Positions 38,628-47,637 of a stretch of 64,000 nucleotides of DNA are shown piece by piece. Source of the DNA: CALOCN01 sp942491735 (GTDB taxonomy: Bacteria > Eisenbacteria > RBG-16-71-46 > JABDJR01); NCBI GenBank assembly GCA_942491735.1, contig CALOCN010000008.1, forward strand, positions 310,001 through 374,000. Direction: 5' to 3'. The stretch's first letter is position 1, and every line of letters starts with the position of its first letter. The translations under genes were made by a program, and so were the position numbers. A model generated the notes under the pieces. The model saw only the letters and a program-made list of their open reading frames with translations, ran no database searches and was not told where the DNA came from.

Positions 38628-39626
38628 ATGAACACGTCATCCGGCTTTCCGTCCATGCAGCAGATCTTCGAGCGTATCTTCCAGGATGCGCCCGAGTACC
38701 TGGTGGTTCTCGACCCCGAATTGAACATCACCGTCGCGGGATCCGCGTTCCGCAACGCATGCGGTCTGGAACAGGGAACGAGTGCGTCCTTCCTGGAAAC
38801 GGTGGAAAGGTTCTCCCTCACCAAGGTGCGGCGAGCGTTCGAGGAACTGCGCGAGCCCGATGCCGGGCACCGTCAGTTCGACATTCGCCATCGTCGCAGC
38901 GACGGTGAGGACTTCGCGGTGGCCTACTCCTGGGTTGCCTGCCTGGACAACACCGGTGCGTGCCGTGCGTTCGTGGGGATCGGGCGGGAGCTCTCCGGGG
39001 AGCCGCGGACGGTCGGCGATGTGAGCCAGCTCAAGGAGCAGCTCAAGAAGTCCAAGGGGGACATTCGACGCCGGGCCGAGGAAATCGGCCAGCTCCGCAA
39101 GCAGTTGCAGGAGCAGACCACGACCGACGATCTCACCGGCCTCGGAAACCGCCGCTTCATCCTGGAGCGCCTTGAAGGCGAGGTCGCGCGGGCGGTTCGC
39201 TACGACTCCCCGTTGACCCTGTTACTCATCGATGTGGACAACATGACCCACATCAACGAGACCCACACCCGGGACTCCGGCGATGCGGTGCTCGCCACCA
39301 TCGCCGAGACCATCAAGGCGCAGGTCCGTACCACCGATCTGGGCGCGCGGTTCGAGGGCTCCCAGTTCCTCGTGCTCTGCCCCCATACGGACCGGGCCAG
39401 TGCCCAGTTCCTGGCCGAGCGCCTGCGCCGACGTGTCGCCGAGCTCGAGTTCGAGAGCAGGAACGAGGACGAGGACATGTTCGCCGTGACCGTCTCCCTG
39501 GGGCTGGTCACCATCACGGCCAAGGACGAGGCGGACGTCGAGAACGTATTGCAGGCCGCCGAAGAGGCCCTGGAAACGGCCAAGCGGGGTGGCCCCAACC
39601 GGGTCAGCCTGCTCGAGATCGTCTAG
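38628..39626 (+). CDS. PAS-GGDEF signalling protein with degenerate active site
   Basis: 332 residues. Residues 10-~125 form a PAS domain (IFQDAPEYLVVLDPELNITVAG...), ~130-165 a coiled coil (QLKEQLKKSKGDIRRRAEEIGQLRKQLQEQ), then a GGDEF domain starting at TTDDLTGLGNRRF. The signature loop, normally GG(D/E)EF, reads ARFEGSQF here, so diguanylate cyclase activity is unlikely. The I-site RxxD upstream is not convincing (VRTTD is near it). It may act as a sensor or c-di-GMP/GTP-binding adaptor. Confidence 0.85.
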   Translation: MNTSSGFPSMQQIFERIFQDAPEYLVVLDPELNITVAGSAFRNACGLEQGTSASFLETVERFSLTKVRRAFEELREPDAGHRQFDIRHRRSDGEDFAVAYSWVACLDNTGACRAFVGIGRELSGEPRTVGDVSQLKEQLKKSKGDIRRRAEEIGQLRKQLQEQTTTDDLTGLGNRRFILERLEGEVARAVRYDSPLTLLLIDVDNMTHINETHTRDSGDAVLATIAETIKAQVRTTDLGARFEGSQFLVLCPHTDRASAQFLAERLRRRVAELEFESRNEDEDMFAVTVSLGLVTITAKDEADVENVLQAAEEALETAKRGGPNRVSLLEIV

Positions 39627-39709
39627 TCCCCCACTCCGACCACCGAATTGGTTAGACTTCGGGCGACCCCTCACTCCGGTTAGCCACCCTTGGCCGGAAG
39701 GGAAGCCCA

Positions 39710-40774
39710 ATGTCTGCACGCTTTCGAGTCCCCTGTCTTGTCCTGATCGCCGCCATGGTGTCCGGCACCGCGTTTGCCGTACCCACCATGAACGAGGCCG
39801 CGAACCTTCTTCGCACCGGCCAAGCCGATCGGGCCGCCGAAGCCTACGAAGCCATCCTGGCCGAGGACCCCGAGAACGACATCGCCTGGTTCCAGCTCGC
39901 CATGGCGTATCACACCGCGGGACGTCTCGAGGACGCGGTCGCGGCCGACACCAAGGCGGCGACGTTTCCCCGGGTGCGATTCTCGGCTCTCTACAACCTG
40001 GCCTGTGCCCAGTCGCTGCTGGGCGACAAGGACGCGGCGGCGGCCACGCTGCAGACCGCTCTGGACGCCGGGTTCCTGGACTACGATCTGGTCAAGACGG
40101 ACCCGGATCTCGAGGGTGTTCGCGACAAGCTCAAGCGCGAACTCCCCCATGCGCGGACCTACACCCCGTTCCGGGGGGCCAACGGGGTGAAGCTCGCGTA
40201 CTCGGTGTTGCTTCCACAGGGGTACGATCCCGCCAAGACCTATCCCGCGTTGTTCGCCTTCCCCCCGGGGAGCGGCGGCCCGGCCACCGCGGATTGGGCC
40301 GTGGCCAACCTGTGGGGCGAGAGCAACACCCAGGGCTGGATCGTCGTGGTTCCGGTGGCTCCCGAGGATGGCTGGATCAGTCACCCGGCACACCACGCCC
40401 TCGAGGATCTGCTGGATCAGATCCTTGAAACCCACAGGATCCAGGACAAGCAGTTCCATCTGGCCGGGTTCTCCGAGGGGGGCCGGCCCGCCTGTACCTA
40501 CTCGGGAATGTCCGGGAAGTACTTCAAGACCCTCCTGTTGGCGTCCTCTTCCAACTGGGCTCGCTGGGATGACGATGAGCTGGCGACGGTCAAGGTACCG
40601 GTGTACCAGTGGGTGGGGAGCGAGGATGAAGGCGCCATGCTGGACGCGGAGCGGGCCGAGACCCACATGAAGCCGGGCAATGTCTCCGTTTCGGTGATCG
40701 AAGGCGAAGGGCATCTCCTACCCAGCCTGCACAACGGCGCCTGGTTGACCGCGATCGCGGAGAAGGTCCAATAG
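39710..40774 (+). CDS. Secreted TPR-alpha/beta-hydrolase protein
   Basis: A 354-residue protein with a signal peptide (cleavage after TAFA near residue 23). Residues 25-~130 hold about three TPR units (NEAANLLRTGQADRAAEAYEAILAEDPEN). The rest is an esterase-like alpha/beta hydrolase: LPQGYDPAKTYPALFAFPPG (oxyanion region), HLAGFSEGGRPACTY with nucleophile Ser near residue 260, and a terminal IEGEGHLLPS with the catalytic His. Probably periplasmic. The combination is sensible for a carbohydrate or lipid esterase. Confidence 0.82.
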   Translation: MSARFRVPCLVLIAAMVSGTAFAVPTMNEAANLLRTGQADRAAEAYEAILAEDPENDIAWFQLAMAYHTAGRLEDAVAADTKAATFPRVRFSALYNLACAQSLLGDKDAAAATLQTALDAGFLDYDLVKTDPDLEGVRDKLKRELPHARTYTPFRGANGVKLAYSVLLPQGYDPAKTYPALFAFPPGSGGPATADWAVANLWGESNTQGWIVVVPVAPEDGWISHPAHHALEDLLDQILETHRIQDKQFHLAGFSEGGRPACTYSGMSGKYFKTLLLASSSNWARWDDDELATVKVPVYQWVGSEDEGAMLDAERAETHMKPGNVSVSVIEGEGHLLPSLHNGAWLTAIAEKVQ

Positions 40775-40778
40775 TCGA

Positions 40779-41159
40779 GTGAACCTGAGCCTTCTGCTCT
40801 GGGTAGGCGCCGGCGGATTCGTGGGCTCCGTGCTCCGCTACGGGGCCCACGTCGGCGTCACCCGTTACGCGCCCGGTTTTCCCCTGGCCACCCTGGTCAT
40901 CAACGTGGTGGGCTGCCTGGCCATCGGGTTCCTGGTCGGCCTGGACCTGGAGCGCAAGGTCTTCTCCCCCGAGGTGCGCGCGCTCCTGGTGATCGGGCTG
41001 CTGGGTGGCTTCACCACCTTCTCGACCTTCGGCTACGAGACCTACGCCCTGCTCAAGGATCAGCAGACGGTCAAGGCACTGGCCAACGTGGGGCTCAGCG
41101 TGGCCCTGGGTCTGGTCGCGGTGTGGATCGGGATCAGCGCGGCAAGGGCGATTCCCTAG
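40779..41159 (+). CDS. crcB: Fluoride channel CrcB/Fluc
   Basis: A 126-residue, four-helix membrane protein. GGFVGSVLRYGAHV near residue 12, LVINVVGCLAIGF near 42 and the LGGFTTFSTFGYET signature near 76 (selectivity Phe and Thr/Ser residues) are diagnostic for Fluc fluoride exporters. GTG start four bases after the previous stop, so it is translated with the hydrolase. No fluoride riboswitch precedes it. Confidence 0.93.
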   Translation: MNLSLLLWVGAGGFVGSVLRYGAHVGVTRYAPGFPLATLVINVVGCLAIGFLVGLDLERKVFSPEVRALLVIGLLGGFTTFSTFGYETYALLKDQQTVKALANVGLSVALGLVAVWIGISAARAIP

Positions 41160-41168
41160 GCGGATTTC

Positions 41169-44090
41169 CTACAGCGTGCTGTTCGCGGTTTCCAGGACGT
41201 GCTCCCAGCGATCGTTCTCGCGTCGTAGCAACGCCACCCGGACAATATGGGTGGGCTCGATCTCCAGCTTGCGCTCCAGCATGGCTCCGGCCACCTCTTC
41301 CGGGCGTGCATGCCCTTCCGCGTTGAGCAGCGTGCGTACCCGGAGATAGCGGGCTCCCGCATGCCGGAGGATCTCCGGGGCCTCGGTCGCGTGGATCCAA
41401 TCCACGTGATCCACCGAAGGGCGCAGGTCGGCACGTTTGGGACGACGTTTGCGCATGACGTCCCACTCCACCGACTTCGCGGCGAGGAATCGCTGGGGGG
41501 CAGCCGTGATGTTCGAAGGATCCACCCCATCGAGGTGGGTCTCGTCGAGGCGCACCACATACTCCGCCGCCTCCAGTTCCTTGGAGAGCTTGCGCGATCC
41601 CTGAGGGAGACGCATGGCATCCAGGAAGACCAAACCTTCCGGTGCGGCCTCCCGAAGCCGGGTGAGCAGTTCCTCGACCGGGATCTCCTGGGTGAGGGCG
41701 ATGTCGACCAGCTCATCCAGGCTGGTCAGACCGAGCGGGACCGGGGGAGAGAACTCCATGACCGGCTTGGGGTGAAACCCCTCGCTGTAGTACGGCGCCA
41801 CGCCGGCGCGGCGCAGCACGCGAGGGAGGCTCCGCACCAGATCGAGGTGCCCGGTCAAGGCGATCACCCCGGACTTGGCGAACCGGATGCGGTAGCGGAT
41901 GGGCTCGCCCTGGTTGAAGTCGTGTGGCTTGCGACCCCGCTTGGAAACCCACTCGGGGGACTCCGTGCGGGTGGCCGGGATGTCCGGAATCGCCGCCATG
42001 GGTTCCATCTCGATGGCTTCCACGGGAGTGATTTCCAGGGGGACGCCCGCGCCGTTCGTCGCAGCCTCGGGCTCGACCGGCGCCTCGGCCGGCGTCTCCG
42101 CAACGGCCGCGGCGGGCTGGAACGAACCCAGTTTCTCCAGGAACTCGCCCCGCTCTTCCCGCATGCGGGTCATGTCGCACTCGACACCGCAGTGATAGCA
42201 GACCAGGATCCGCTGATCCGCTTCATGCTCCTCGAGGTTGGTGTGGTGCACCTGCGCCCCCACCGGCTTCCCGCACGGGGGGGAAAGCTTGCCCTTCATG
42301 GAGCGCTTGTACTCGGTGGCCAGGAACCGGTCCTCGAGCTGCATGTCCAGGTGATCCCAGGGAAGCCGCGCATCCAGGGGCAGGGTGCCCAGGAAGAGGT
42401 CGTAGGGAATGTCGTCGCTGGCCCCCATGGCGTTGATCCACAGGTCCCACTGCATCTGATCGTCCCAGGAGTCGAACCGGGCCCCGGCCCGCCAGGCATG
42501 CTCGATGACGTTGGCCAGACGGCGGTCGCCACGCCCCAGGATGCATTCCAGGTAGGTGGTGCGTGGGTCGTGACGGCGGAACTCCAGCCGGTAGCGGCGG
42601 GACAGGTCCTTGAGGAGATCCTGCTTGCGCTCGATCTCGTCCAGGGTGTCCATGGCGCACCACTGGAACGGGGTGTGCGGTTTGGGCACGTGCGAGGACA
42701 CCGACACGGTCACGCCGATCCGCTTGGGGCTGTGATACTGCCCCCCGATCGCCTTCATGCGCCGACCGGTTTCCATGATCCCGGCCACGTCCTCGTCGGT
42801 CTCGGTGGGCAGCCCGATCATGAAGTAGAGCTTCATGCGACGCCAATCCCGGCTGAACACCCGGTGGGCGGTGGTCTCGAGATCCTCCTCGGTGATGTTC
42901 TTGTTGACCACATCGCGCATGCGCTGGGTCCCGGCTTCGGGGGCGAAGGTGAGCCCGGTGGCGCGTACGGACTTGATCTCGTCGAAGAGGTCCTCGTCCA
43001 ACCCGTAGGCCCGGAGCGAGGCCACCGAGAGCGAGACCTTCTCGGCCCGCAGCTTCTCCATGACCGTCTTGATGAGAGGTGAAATGCAGGAGTAGTCCGC
43101 GGTGGAAAGCGTGGTCAGCCCGACTTCGTCGTAGCCCCCCTTCTTTACCGCTCCGAGGATCGTGTCGACGATCTCCTCCGGGTCGCGCTCCCGCACGGGA
43201 CGATAGATCATCCCGGCCTGGCAGAAACGGCAGCCTTCCGTACAGCCCCGGGCGATCTCGATGGCCATGCGGTCGAAGATGGCCTCGGCGGCGGCGACCG
43301 GTGCATCGTCGGGAAACGGGTAGCGGGACAGATCCTCGACGATGGCCCGCACCGTCTTGGCCGGCACGCGATCATCGACCGGTGCGTCCACCACTTCATA
43401 GCCGGTGCGTTCGTCGATCACCGTGGTGTAGAGCGCCGGGCAGTAGAAACCGCCCAACTGGGAAATGGCGACAAGGATCTCGCGGCGGCTCGTTCCCTGT
43501 TCGCGGAGGTCGGCCACCAGGCGGAGCATGAGGGGCAATGCCTCCTCGGCGTCCCCCACCAGATAGGCATCGATGAACGGCGCCATGGGCTCGGGCTGGG
43601 TCGCCACCGGTCCGCCGGCCACGACCAGGGGATCCGTCTCCGCGCGGTCCGCGCTGCGCAGGGGAATCCCGGCCAGATCCAACATGGTGAGGCAATTGGT
43701 GTAGGTCAGCTCGTACTGGAGCGAGAAACCCACCACGTCGAACTCGCGCAGCGGGGTGGCGGTCTCCAGGCTGACCAGGGGCAGGCTTCGCTCACGAAGC
43801 TCCGCCTCCATATCGACCCAGGGACAAAAAGCACGCTCCGCGGCGATGTCCGGGGTCTTGTTGAGAAGCGAGTAGAGGATCTTGGTCCCCAGGTGGCTCA
43901 TTCCAATGTCGTAGACATCCGGGAAGGCCAGCGCCATGCGGACACGCACCGAGGCCGGGTCCTTGACGATCTGGTTGACCTCACCGCCGGTGTAGCGGGC
44001 CGGCTTGTCCACACGGTGCAGGAACGAGGCGTAGGGATGGGAACGGAGATCCACCGCATCCTCCAGGGCGCGCCAGAGGCGCGGAAACAT
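41169..44090 (-). CDS. TIGR03960-type radical SAM protein with DUF2344 domain
   Basis: 973 residues from the ATG at 44090. The N-terminal part has a B12-binding-like region, then the radical SAM core with CTEGCRFCQAG (C-x3-C-x2-C, 4Fe-4S cluster) near residue 290. A zinc-finger-like CYHCGVEC sits near residue 640 and a Pro/Glu-rich linker follows. The last ~225 residues are the DUF2344 domain (YRIRFAKSGVIALTGHLDLVRSLPRVLRRAGV). In many bacteria the two parts are adjacent genes near ribosomal or RNase G genes; here they are fused. Target probably an RNA or ribosomal component, unproven. Confidence 0.9.
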   Translation of the reverse strand: MFPRLWRALEDAVDLRSHPYASFLHRVDKPARYTGGEVNQIVKDPASVRVRMALAFPDVYDIGMSHLGTKILYSLLNKTPDIAAERAFCPWVDMEAELRERSLPLVSLETATPLREFDVVGFSLQYELTYTNCLTMLDLAGIPLRSADRAETDPLVVAGGPVATQPEPMAPFIDAYLVGDAEEALPLMLRLVADLREQGTSRREILVAISQLGGFYCPALYTTVIDERTGYEVVDAPVDDRVPAKTVRAIVEDLSRYPFPDDAPVAAAEAIFDRMAIEIARGCTEGCRFCQAGMIYRPVRERDPEEIVDTILGAVKKGGYDEVGLTTLSTADYSCISPLIKTVMEKLRAEKVSLSVASLRAYGLDEDLFDEIKSVRATGLTFAPEAGTQRMRDVVNKNITEEDLETTAHRVFSRDWRRMKLYFMIGLPTETDEDVAGIMETGRRMKAIGGQYHSPKRIGVTVSVSSHVPKPHTPFQWCAMDTLDEIERKQDLLKDLSRRYRLEFRRHDPRTTYLECILGRGDRRLANVIEHAWRAGARFDSWDDQMQWDLWINAMGASDDIPYDLFLGTLPLDARLPWDHLDMQLEDRFLATEYKRSMKGKLSPPCGKPVGAQVHHTNLEEHEADQRILVCYHCGVECDMTRMREERGEFLEKLGSFQPAAAVAETPAEAPVEPEAATNGAGVPLEITPVEAIEMEPMAAIPDIPATRTESPEWVSKRGRKPHDFNQGEPIRYRIRFAKSGVIALTGHLDLVRSLPRVLRRAGVAPYYSEGFHPKPVMEFSPPVPLGLTSLDELVDIALTQEIPVEELLTRLREAAPEGLVFLDAMRLPQGSRKLSKELEAAEYVVRLDETHLDGVDPSNITAAPQRFLAAKSVEWDVMRKRRPKRADLRPSVDHVDWIHATEAPEILRHAGARYLRVRTLLNAEGHARPEEVAGAMLERKLEIEPTHIVRVALLRRENDRWEHVLETANSTL

Positions 44091-44405
44091 GACAAGAAAT
44101 GTAGGAATTACGGCGTTGAGAGTCCCGTCCGCAAGACGAACAAGCCCGGGCTGCAAAGGCGAGCCGACGCCGCCCCACGGACGGGGCACAGAGAATACCA
44201 GACCGGTTCCTGCCTGGAGTGAGGAACCGCCGACAAAAACCGTAATTCTTTGACTGGCAATGTGTTGATTGGATTGCCCAGGCAGGAATCTTCAAACTAC
44301 GAAGGTTTTCGTTGACATCTACGAACAGCTTCGTATACTTCGCGCTACCCCTTACGACACTCAATCCCTCCGGAGTCGCACACCGGCTCCTCGATAGGCG
44401 AACTC
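44091..44405. other. Divergent promoter region of the radical SAM and BlaI/M56 genes
   Basis: 315 bp without a gene. The BlaI-side half contains the promoter-operator listed separately. The other half carries only weak matches to promoter boxes for the minus-strand gene. Confidence 0.6.
44298..44339 (+). promoter_or_regulatory. Promoter with tandem BlaI-type operators
   Basis: TTGACA (44312-44317), a 16-bp spacer and TATACT (44334-44339). Two palindromes of the same type, TACGAA-ggtt-TTCGTt (44298-44313) and TACGAA-cagc-TTCGTA (44320-44335), are 22 bp apart, two helical turns. The second fills the spacer and touches the -10 box, so BlaI binding would block transcription of its own operon. 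Confidence 0.75.
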
Positions 44406-44780
44406 ATGCAACGACCCACACCGGCCGAACTGGCCATCCTTCGCGTTCTTTGGGACCGAGGTCCCCTCACCGTGCGAGCGGTCTGGGAGGCCATGCCCGA
44501 GGATGATCGTCCCGGCTACACGACCGTGCTCAAGCTGCTGCAGATCATGCATCAGAAGGAGTTGGTGGAACGGGACGACTCCGAGCGTGCCCACGTGTTT
44601 CGCCCCCGTCACGATCAGGCGTCCACCCAGGGTGACCTCCTGGGGGACCTGGTTGATCGCGCCTTCGAGGGCTCGGCTTCCAAGCTGGTCCTTCGCGCCC
44701 TGTCCAGCCGGTCCGCGAGCGCGGATGAACTGGCCCAGATTCGGGAGTTGCTCGACAGCCTGGAAGGAGACGAGTCATGA
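44406..44780 (+). CDS. BlaI/MecI-family repressor
   Basis: A 124-residue winged-helix repressor: TPAELAILRVLWDRGPLTVRAVWEAM (first helices), PGYTTVLKLLQIMHQKELVERD (recognition helix region with the conserved YTTV) and a dimerisation helix at the C-terminus. It should bind the TACGAA/TTCGTA operators upstream and be cleaved when the M56 partner is activated. ATGA overlap with the next gene. Confidence 0.93.
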   Translation: MQRPTPAELAILRVLWDRGPLTVRAVWEAMPEDDRPGYTTVLKLLQIMHQKELVERDDSERAHVFRPRHDQASTQGDLLGDLVDRAFEGSASKLVLRALSSRSASADELAQIRELLDSLEGDES

Positions 44781-47497
44781 GCGGTCTGGAACGGCTTCTC
44801 GATACCTCGCTTGCCCAGGCGATGGCCTGGGCGCTCATCCATTTCCTATGGCAGGGGGCGTTGATCGCCATCGTGCTGGGCGTGTCGCTCTCCTTGCTGC
44901 GCCATGCACGGCCCCAGTCCCGGTACGTCGCTTCGGCGATCGCCCTGGCGGCGATGCTCCTGGCTCCGGTGGTGACCACGCTCGTCCTCTTGGGGACGGG
45001 ATCCGGCCCGGTCACCCTGGGGGCGGACTTCCCCATGATCGCGACCGGCATCACCGAACGACTCCAGGGCGCCAGCCCCGTGGACGACCGGCTCGAGTGG
45101 GGCCCGGCGATCTCCGGGCGGTCGCTAGAGTCCTGGTTCCCCATCCTGCTGGGGGCGTGGGTGCTGGGGGTCGGCTTCTTTGCCTTGCGCAACCTCGGGG
45201 GTCTGATCCAGGTCCGCCGGCTCACCCTGCGCGACACCGAGCCGGTACCCGGGGAATGGACCCCGCGCATCGATGCGCTCAAGCAGCGGATCGGCGTGTC
45301 CGGACCGGTTCGGGTGCTGGCCTCGGCCCGGGTTGCCGTGCCGACGGTGATCGGGTGGATGCGCCCGGTGATCCTGGTTCCCATGTCCGCCTTCAGCGGC
45401 CTGGATCAGGAGCAGTTGGCGGCCATCCTGGCCCACGAGTTGGCCCACGTGCGCCGGCACGACTATCTGGTGAACCTGCTCCAGACCGCGGTCGAAACCC
45501 TGCTCTTCTATCACCCCGCGGTGTGGTGGGTGTCCGGGCGTCTTCGGGACGAGCGGGAACACTGCTGCGACGACACCGCGGTGGAGCTGTGCGGGGATGC
45601 CAAGGCCTACGTGCGGGCCCTGGCCCGGATGGAAGCGCTACGATCCACGCCGGCTCTGGCCATGGCCGCCGATGGTGGATCGCTGATTGATCGCGTGCGC
45701 CGGCTGGTGGGGGCGCCTCGGTCGGTGCGGGCCACCAATCCGTGGATCTCCGCCGGGGTCGGCACCGCGGTGCTGGTTGGATTCATGGCCGTGGGGTTGG
45801 CCGCCGAGGCGCGGTTGGACACCCGCACCAAGGGGGCACCCACCCTCGCCACGCTACCCTCGGTCCCTGCCTTGGCTGGAGGGCCCTCCCGAACCAGCGC
45901 GGCGGTTCCGGGTGCCCTCGCCCAGGTTCCTACCGCCGTAGTCCAGACGGACAAGACGTCGCCGGTGATTGCCGCGGTGCCGAGTCCGCCCCCGGCGCCG
46001 GCGCCGCATCCGGCTCCCGAGCCCAATCCAGCCCCCGAGCCCAACCCGGCGCCGGAGCCTCACCCGGCACCCGAGCCCAACCCAGCGCCCGAGCCGCACC
46101 CGGCCCCCGCACCCGTGGGGGGGAGCCTCATGGCCCAGTCGTTCGACGATGACTGGAACCGGGACGACAACCTGGCCCGCGACGAGGGCCTTTGGGAAGC
46201 CACCCTGGAGGATGACCGGGTCTACGTGAAGGTCCGTTACCGTTCCGGTTCCGGCAAGGGCCGCAGCGAGAGCTGGTTCCAGATCCCGAGTGGACAGCTG
46301 GAGGATCTCTTCGACGAGCCGGAGTTCGAGCTGGAGTTCATTCGCGACGCGGGCACCTTCCTGTTCGAGGGGCGCACCGATCGGTATCGGGGTCGCCCCC
46401 GGGCCCAGGGGACGTTCACCTTCGCGGCGAGTCGGGACTATGCGGCGCGCATGGCCGACCTGGGCTACGAAGTGGATCTGCGCGAACAGATCTCCCTTGC
46501 CGTGCACGATGTGTCCCTGGGATTCGCTCGGGCGATCCGGGAGATGGACTACGACGTCTCGACAAACCGACTTCTGGAGTTCCGGATCCACGGCGTGACC
46601 CCGGATTACATCGAGGAGATGGCCGATGCCGGCTACCCGGGTCTTTCCGCCGAACGTCTTGTCGAGTTCAGGATCCACGGCATCACCCCGCGCTATGTGG
46701 CCGCGCTTCACCAGGCCGGGTTCGGCAGGCTTTCGGCTCAGCGGATCCTGGAGTTCAAGATCCACGGCATTTCCCCCGACTATGTGAAGGAACTGGCCGA
46801 GATCGGCGTGCAGGACCTCAGGCCCGAGCGCATCGTGGAGTTCAAGATCCATGGCATGGACGCGGACTACGTGGCGGGTCTGAAGCAAGCCGGATTCTCC
46901 GGCATGACCCCCGAGCGCATGCTGGAGTTCAAGATCCACGGCGTAACCCCCCGGTACGTTCGGGAGCTGGAACAGAGCGGCTTTGAAGACCTGACCCCGG
47001 AGCGGATCCTGGAGTACAAGATCCATGGCGTCTCTCCCCAGTACGTTGCCGAGATGGAAGCCAGCGGCATGGCCATGTCCCCGGAGAGGTTGCTGGAGTT
47101 CAAGATCCACGGTGTAACCCCGGAGTACATTGCCGAGATGCAGCAGGGACCCTTCCGGGGCATGAGCCCCGAGCGGTTGCTCGAGTTCAAGATCCACGGG
47201 GTGACGCCACGATACGTGGAGCAGCTGGGTCAGTCGGGGATCAAGGGCATCACCCCGGAGCGGGCCCTGGAATTCAAGATCCATGGCGTCACGCCCCGGT
47301 ACGTGGAGGCCATGGAGTCCTATGGGTTCCGCGACCTCAGCGCCGATCGACTGCTGGAGGCCAAGATCCACGGCGTGACCCCCGAGCTCATGGAGGACCT
47401 AGGGGAGGCCGGTTATGACGACCTGACCCTGGAAGAGGTGATCGAGCTCAGGATCCATGGTGGGGATCGGATTCTGCTCAAGCGGAACAAGAAGTAG
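44777..47497 (+). CDS. BlaR1-like M56 metallopeptidase with IHG repeats
   Basis: 906 residues. N-terminal membrane segments (about 13-30, 35-60, 110-135), then the M56 zinc site HELAH at 220-224 in ILAHELAHVRRHDYL with a downstream glutamate (REHCCDD). A membrane segment near 330-350 is followed by a linker of PEPNPA/PEPHPA repeats (~410-455). From ~596 to the end there are 11 repeats of about 25 residues, each with (F/R/K)KIHG-V-T-P and a G-x-x-x-L helix. M56 proteins sense a ligand and cleave BlaI. The IHG repeat array is known from Acidobacteria/Gemmatimonadota-type M56 proteins; its role is unknown. Confidence 0.88.
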   Translation: MSGLERLLDTSLAQAMAWALIHFLWQGALIAIVLGVSLSLLRHARPQSRYVASAIALAAMLLAPVVTTLVLLGTGSGPVTLGADFPMIATGITERLQGASPVDDRLEWGPAISGRSLESWFPILLGAWVLGVGFFALRNLGGLIQVRRLTLRDTEPVPGEWTPRIDALKQRIGVSGPVRVLASARVAVPTVIGWMRPVILVPMSAFSGLDQEQLAAILAHELAHVRRHDYLVNLLQTAVETLLFYHPAVWWVSGRLRDEREHCCDDTAVELCGDAKAYVRALARMEALRSTPALAMAADGGSLIDRVRRLVGAPRSVRATNPWISAGVGTAVLVGFMAVGLAAEARLDTRTKGAPTLATLPSVPALAGGPSRTSAAVPGALAQVPTAVVQTDKTSPVIAAVPSPPPAPAPHPAPEPNPAPEPNPAPEPHPAPEPNPAPEPHPAPAPVGGSLMAQSFDDDWNRDDNLARDEGLWEATLEDDRVYVKVRYRSGSGKGRSESWFQIPSGQLEDLFDEPEFELEFIRDAGTFLFEGRTDRYRGRPRAQGTFTFAASRDYAARMADLGYEVDLREQISLAVHDVSLGFARAIREMDYDVSTNRLLEFRIHGVTPDYIEEMADAGYPGLSAERLVEFRIHGITPRYVAALHQAGFGRLSAQRILEFKIHGISPDYVKELAEIGVQDLRPERIVEFKIHGMDADYVAGLKQAGFSGMTPERMLEFKIHGVTPRYVRELEQSGFEDLTPERILEYKIHGVSPQYVAEMEASGMAMSPERLLEFKIHGVTPEYIAEMQQGPFRGMSPERLLEFKIHGVTPRYVEQLGQSGIKGITPERALEFKIHGVTPRYVEAMESYGFRDLSADRLLEAKIHGVTPELMEDLGEAGYDDLTLEEVIELRIHGGDRILLKRNKK

Positions 47498-47637
47498 CCC
47501 CTCCGGCACGGCCTTCCCACGAAGCCGAGAACGGCCTCGCTCCCCATGGGGCGGGGTCGTTTTCTTGCTCGTGCAACCTCGCCAAACCGTGGCTATACTG
47601 CCGGTGGACCGGTCCATCCCCGGAGGATTCCGCCCCG

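Noticed and set aside
40775..40778. Fluoride riboswitch upstream of crcB
   Set aside because: Only four bases separate crcB from the preceding gene; there is no room for one and none is seen upstream of the hydrolase.
41247..43082. A 611-codon frame on the plus strand
   Set aside because: Antisense to the well-supported radical SAM gene; no family resemblance.
45854..47371. A 505-codon frame on the minus strand with repeats
   Set aside because: It is the mirror of the M56 protein's repeat region; the periodicity comes from the true gene on the other strand.
47500..47580. Terminator after the M56 gene
   Set aside because: CCCCATGGGG is followed by TCGTTTTCTT, but the stem extends only four base pairs without mismatches; too weak to list.
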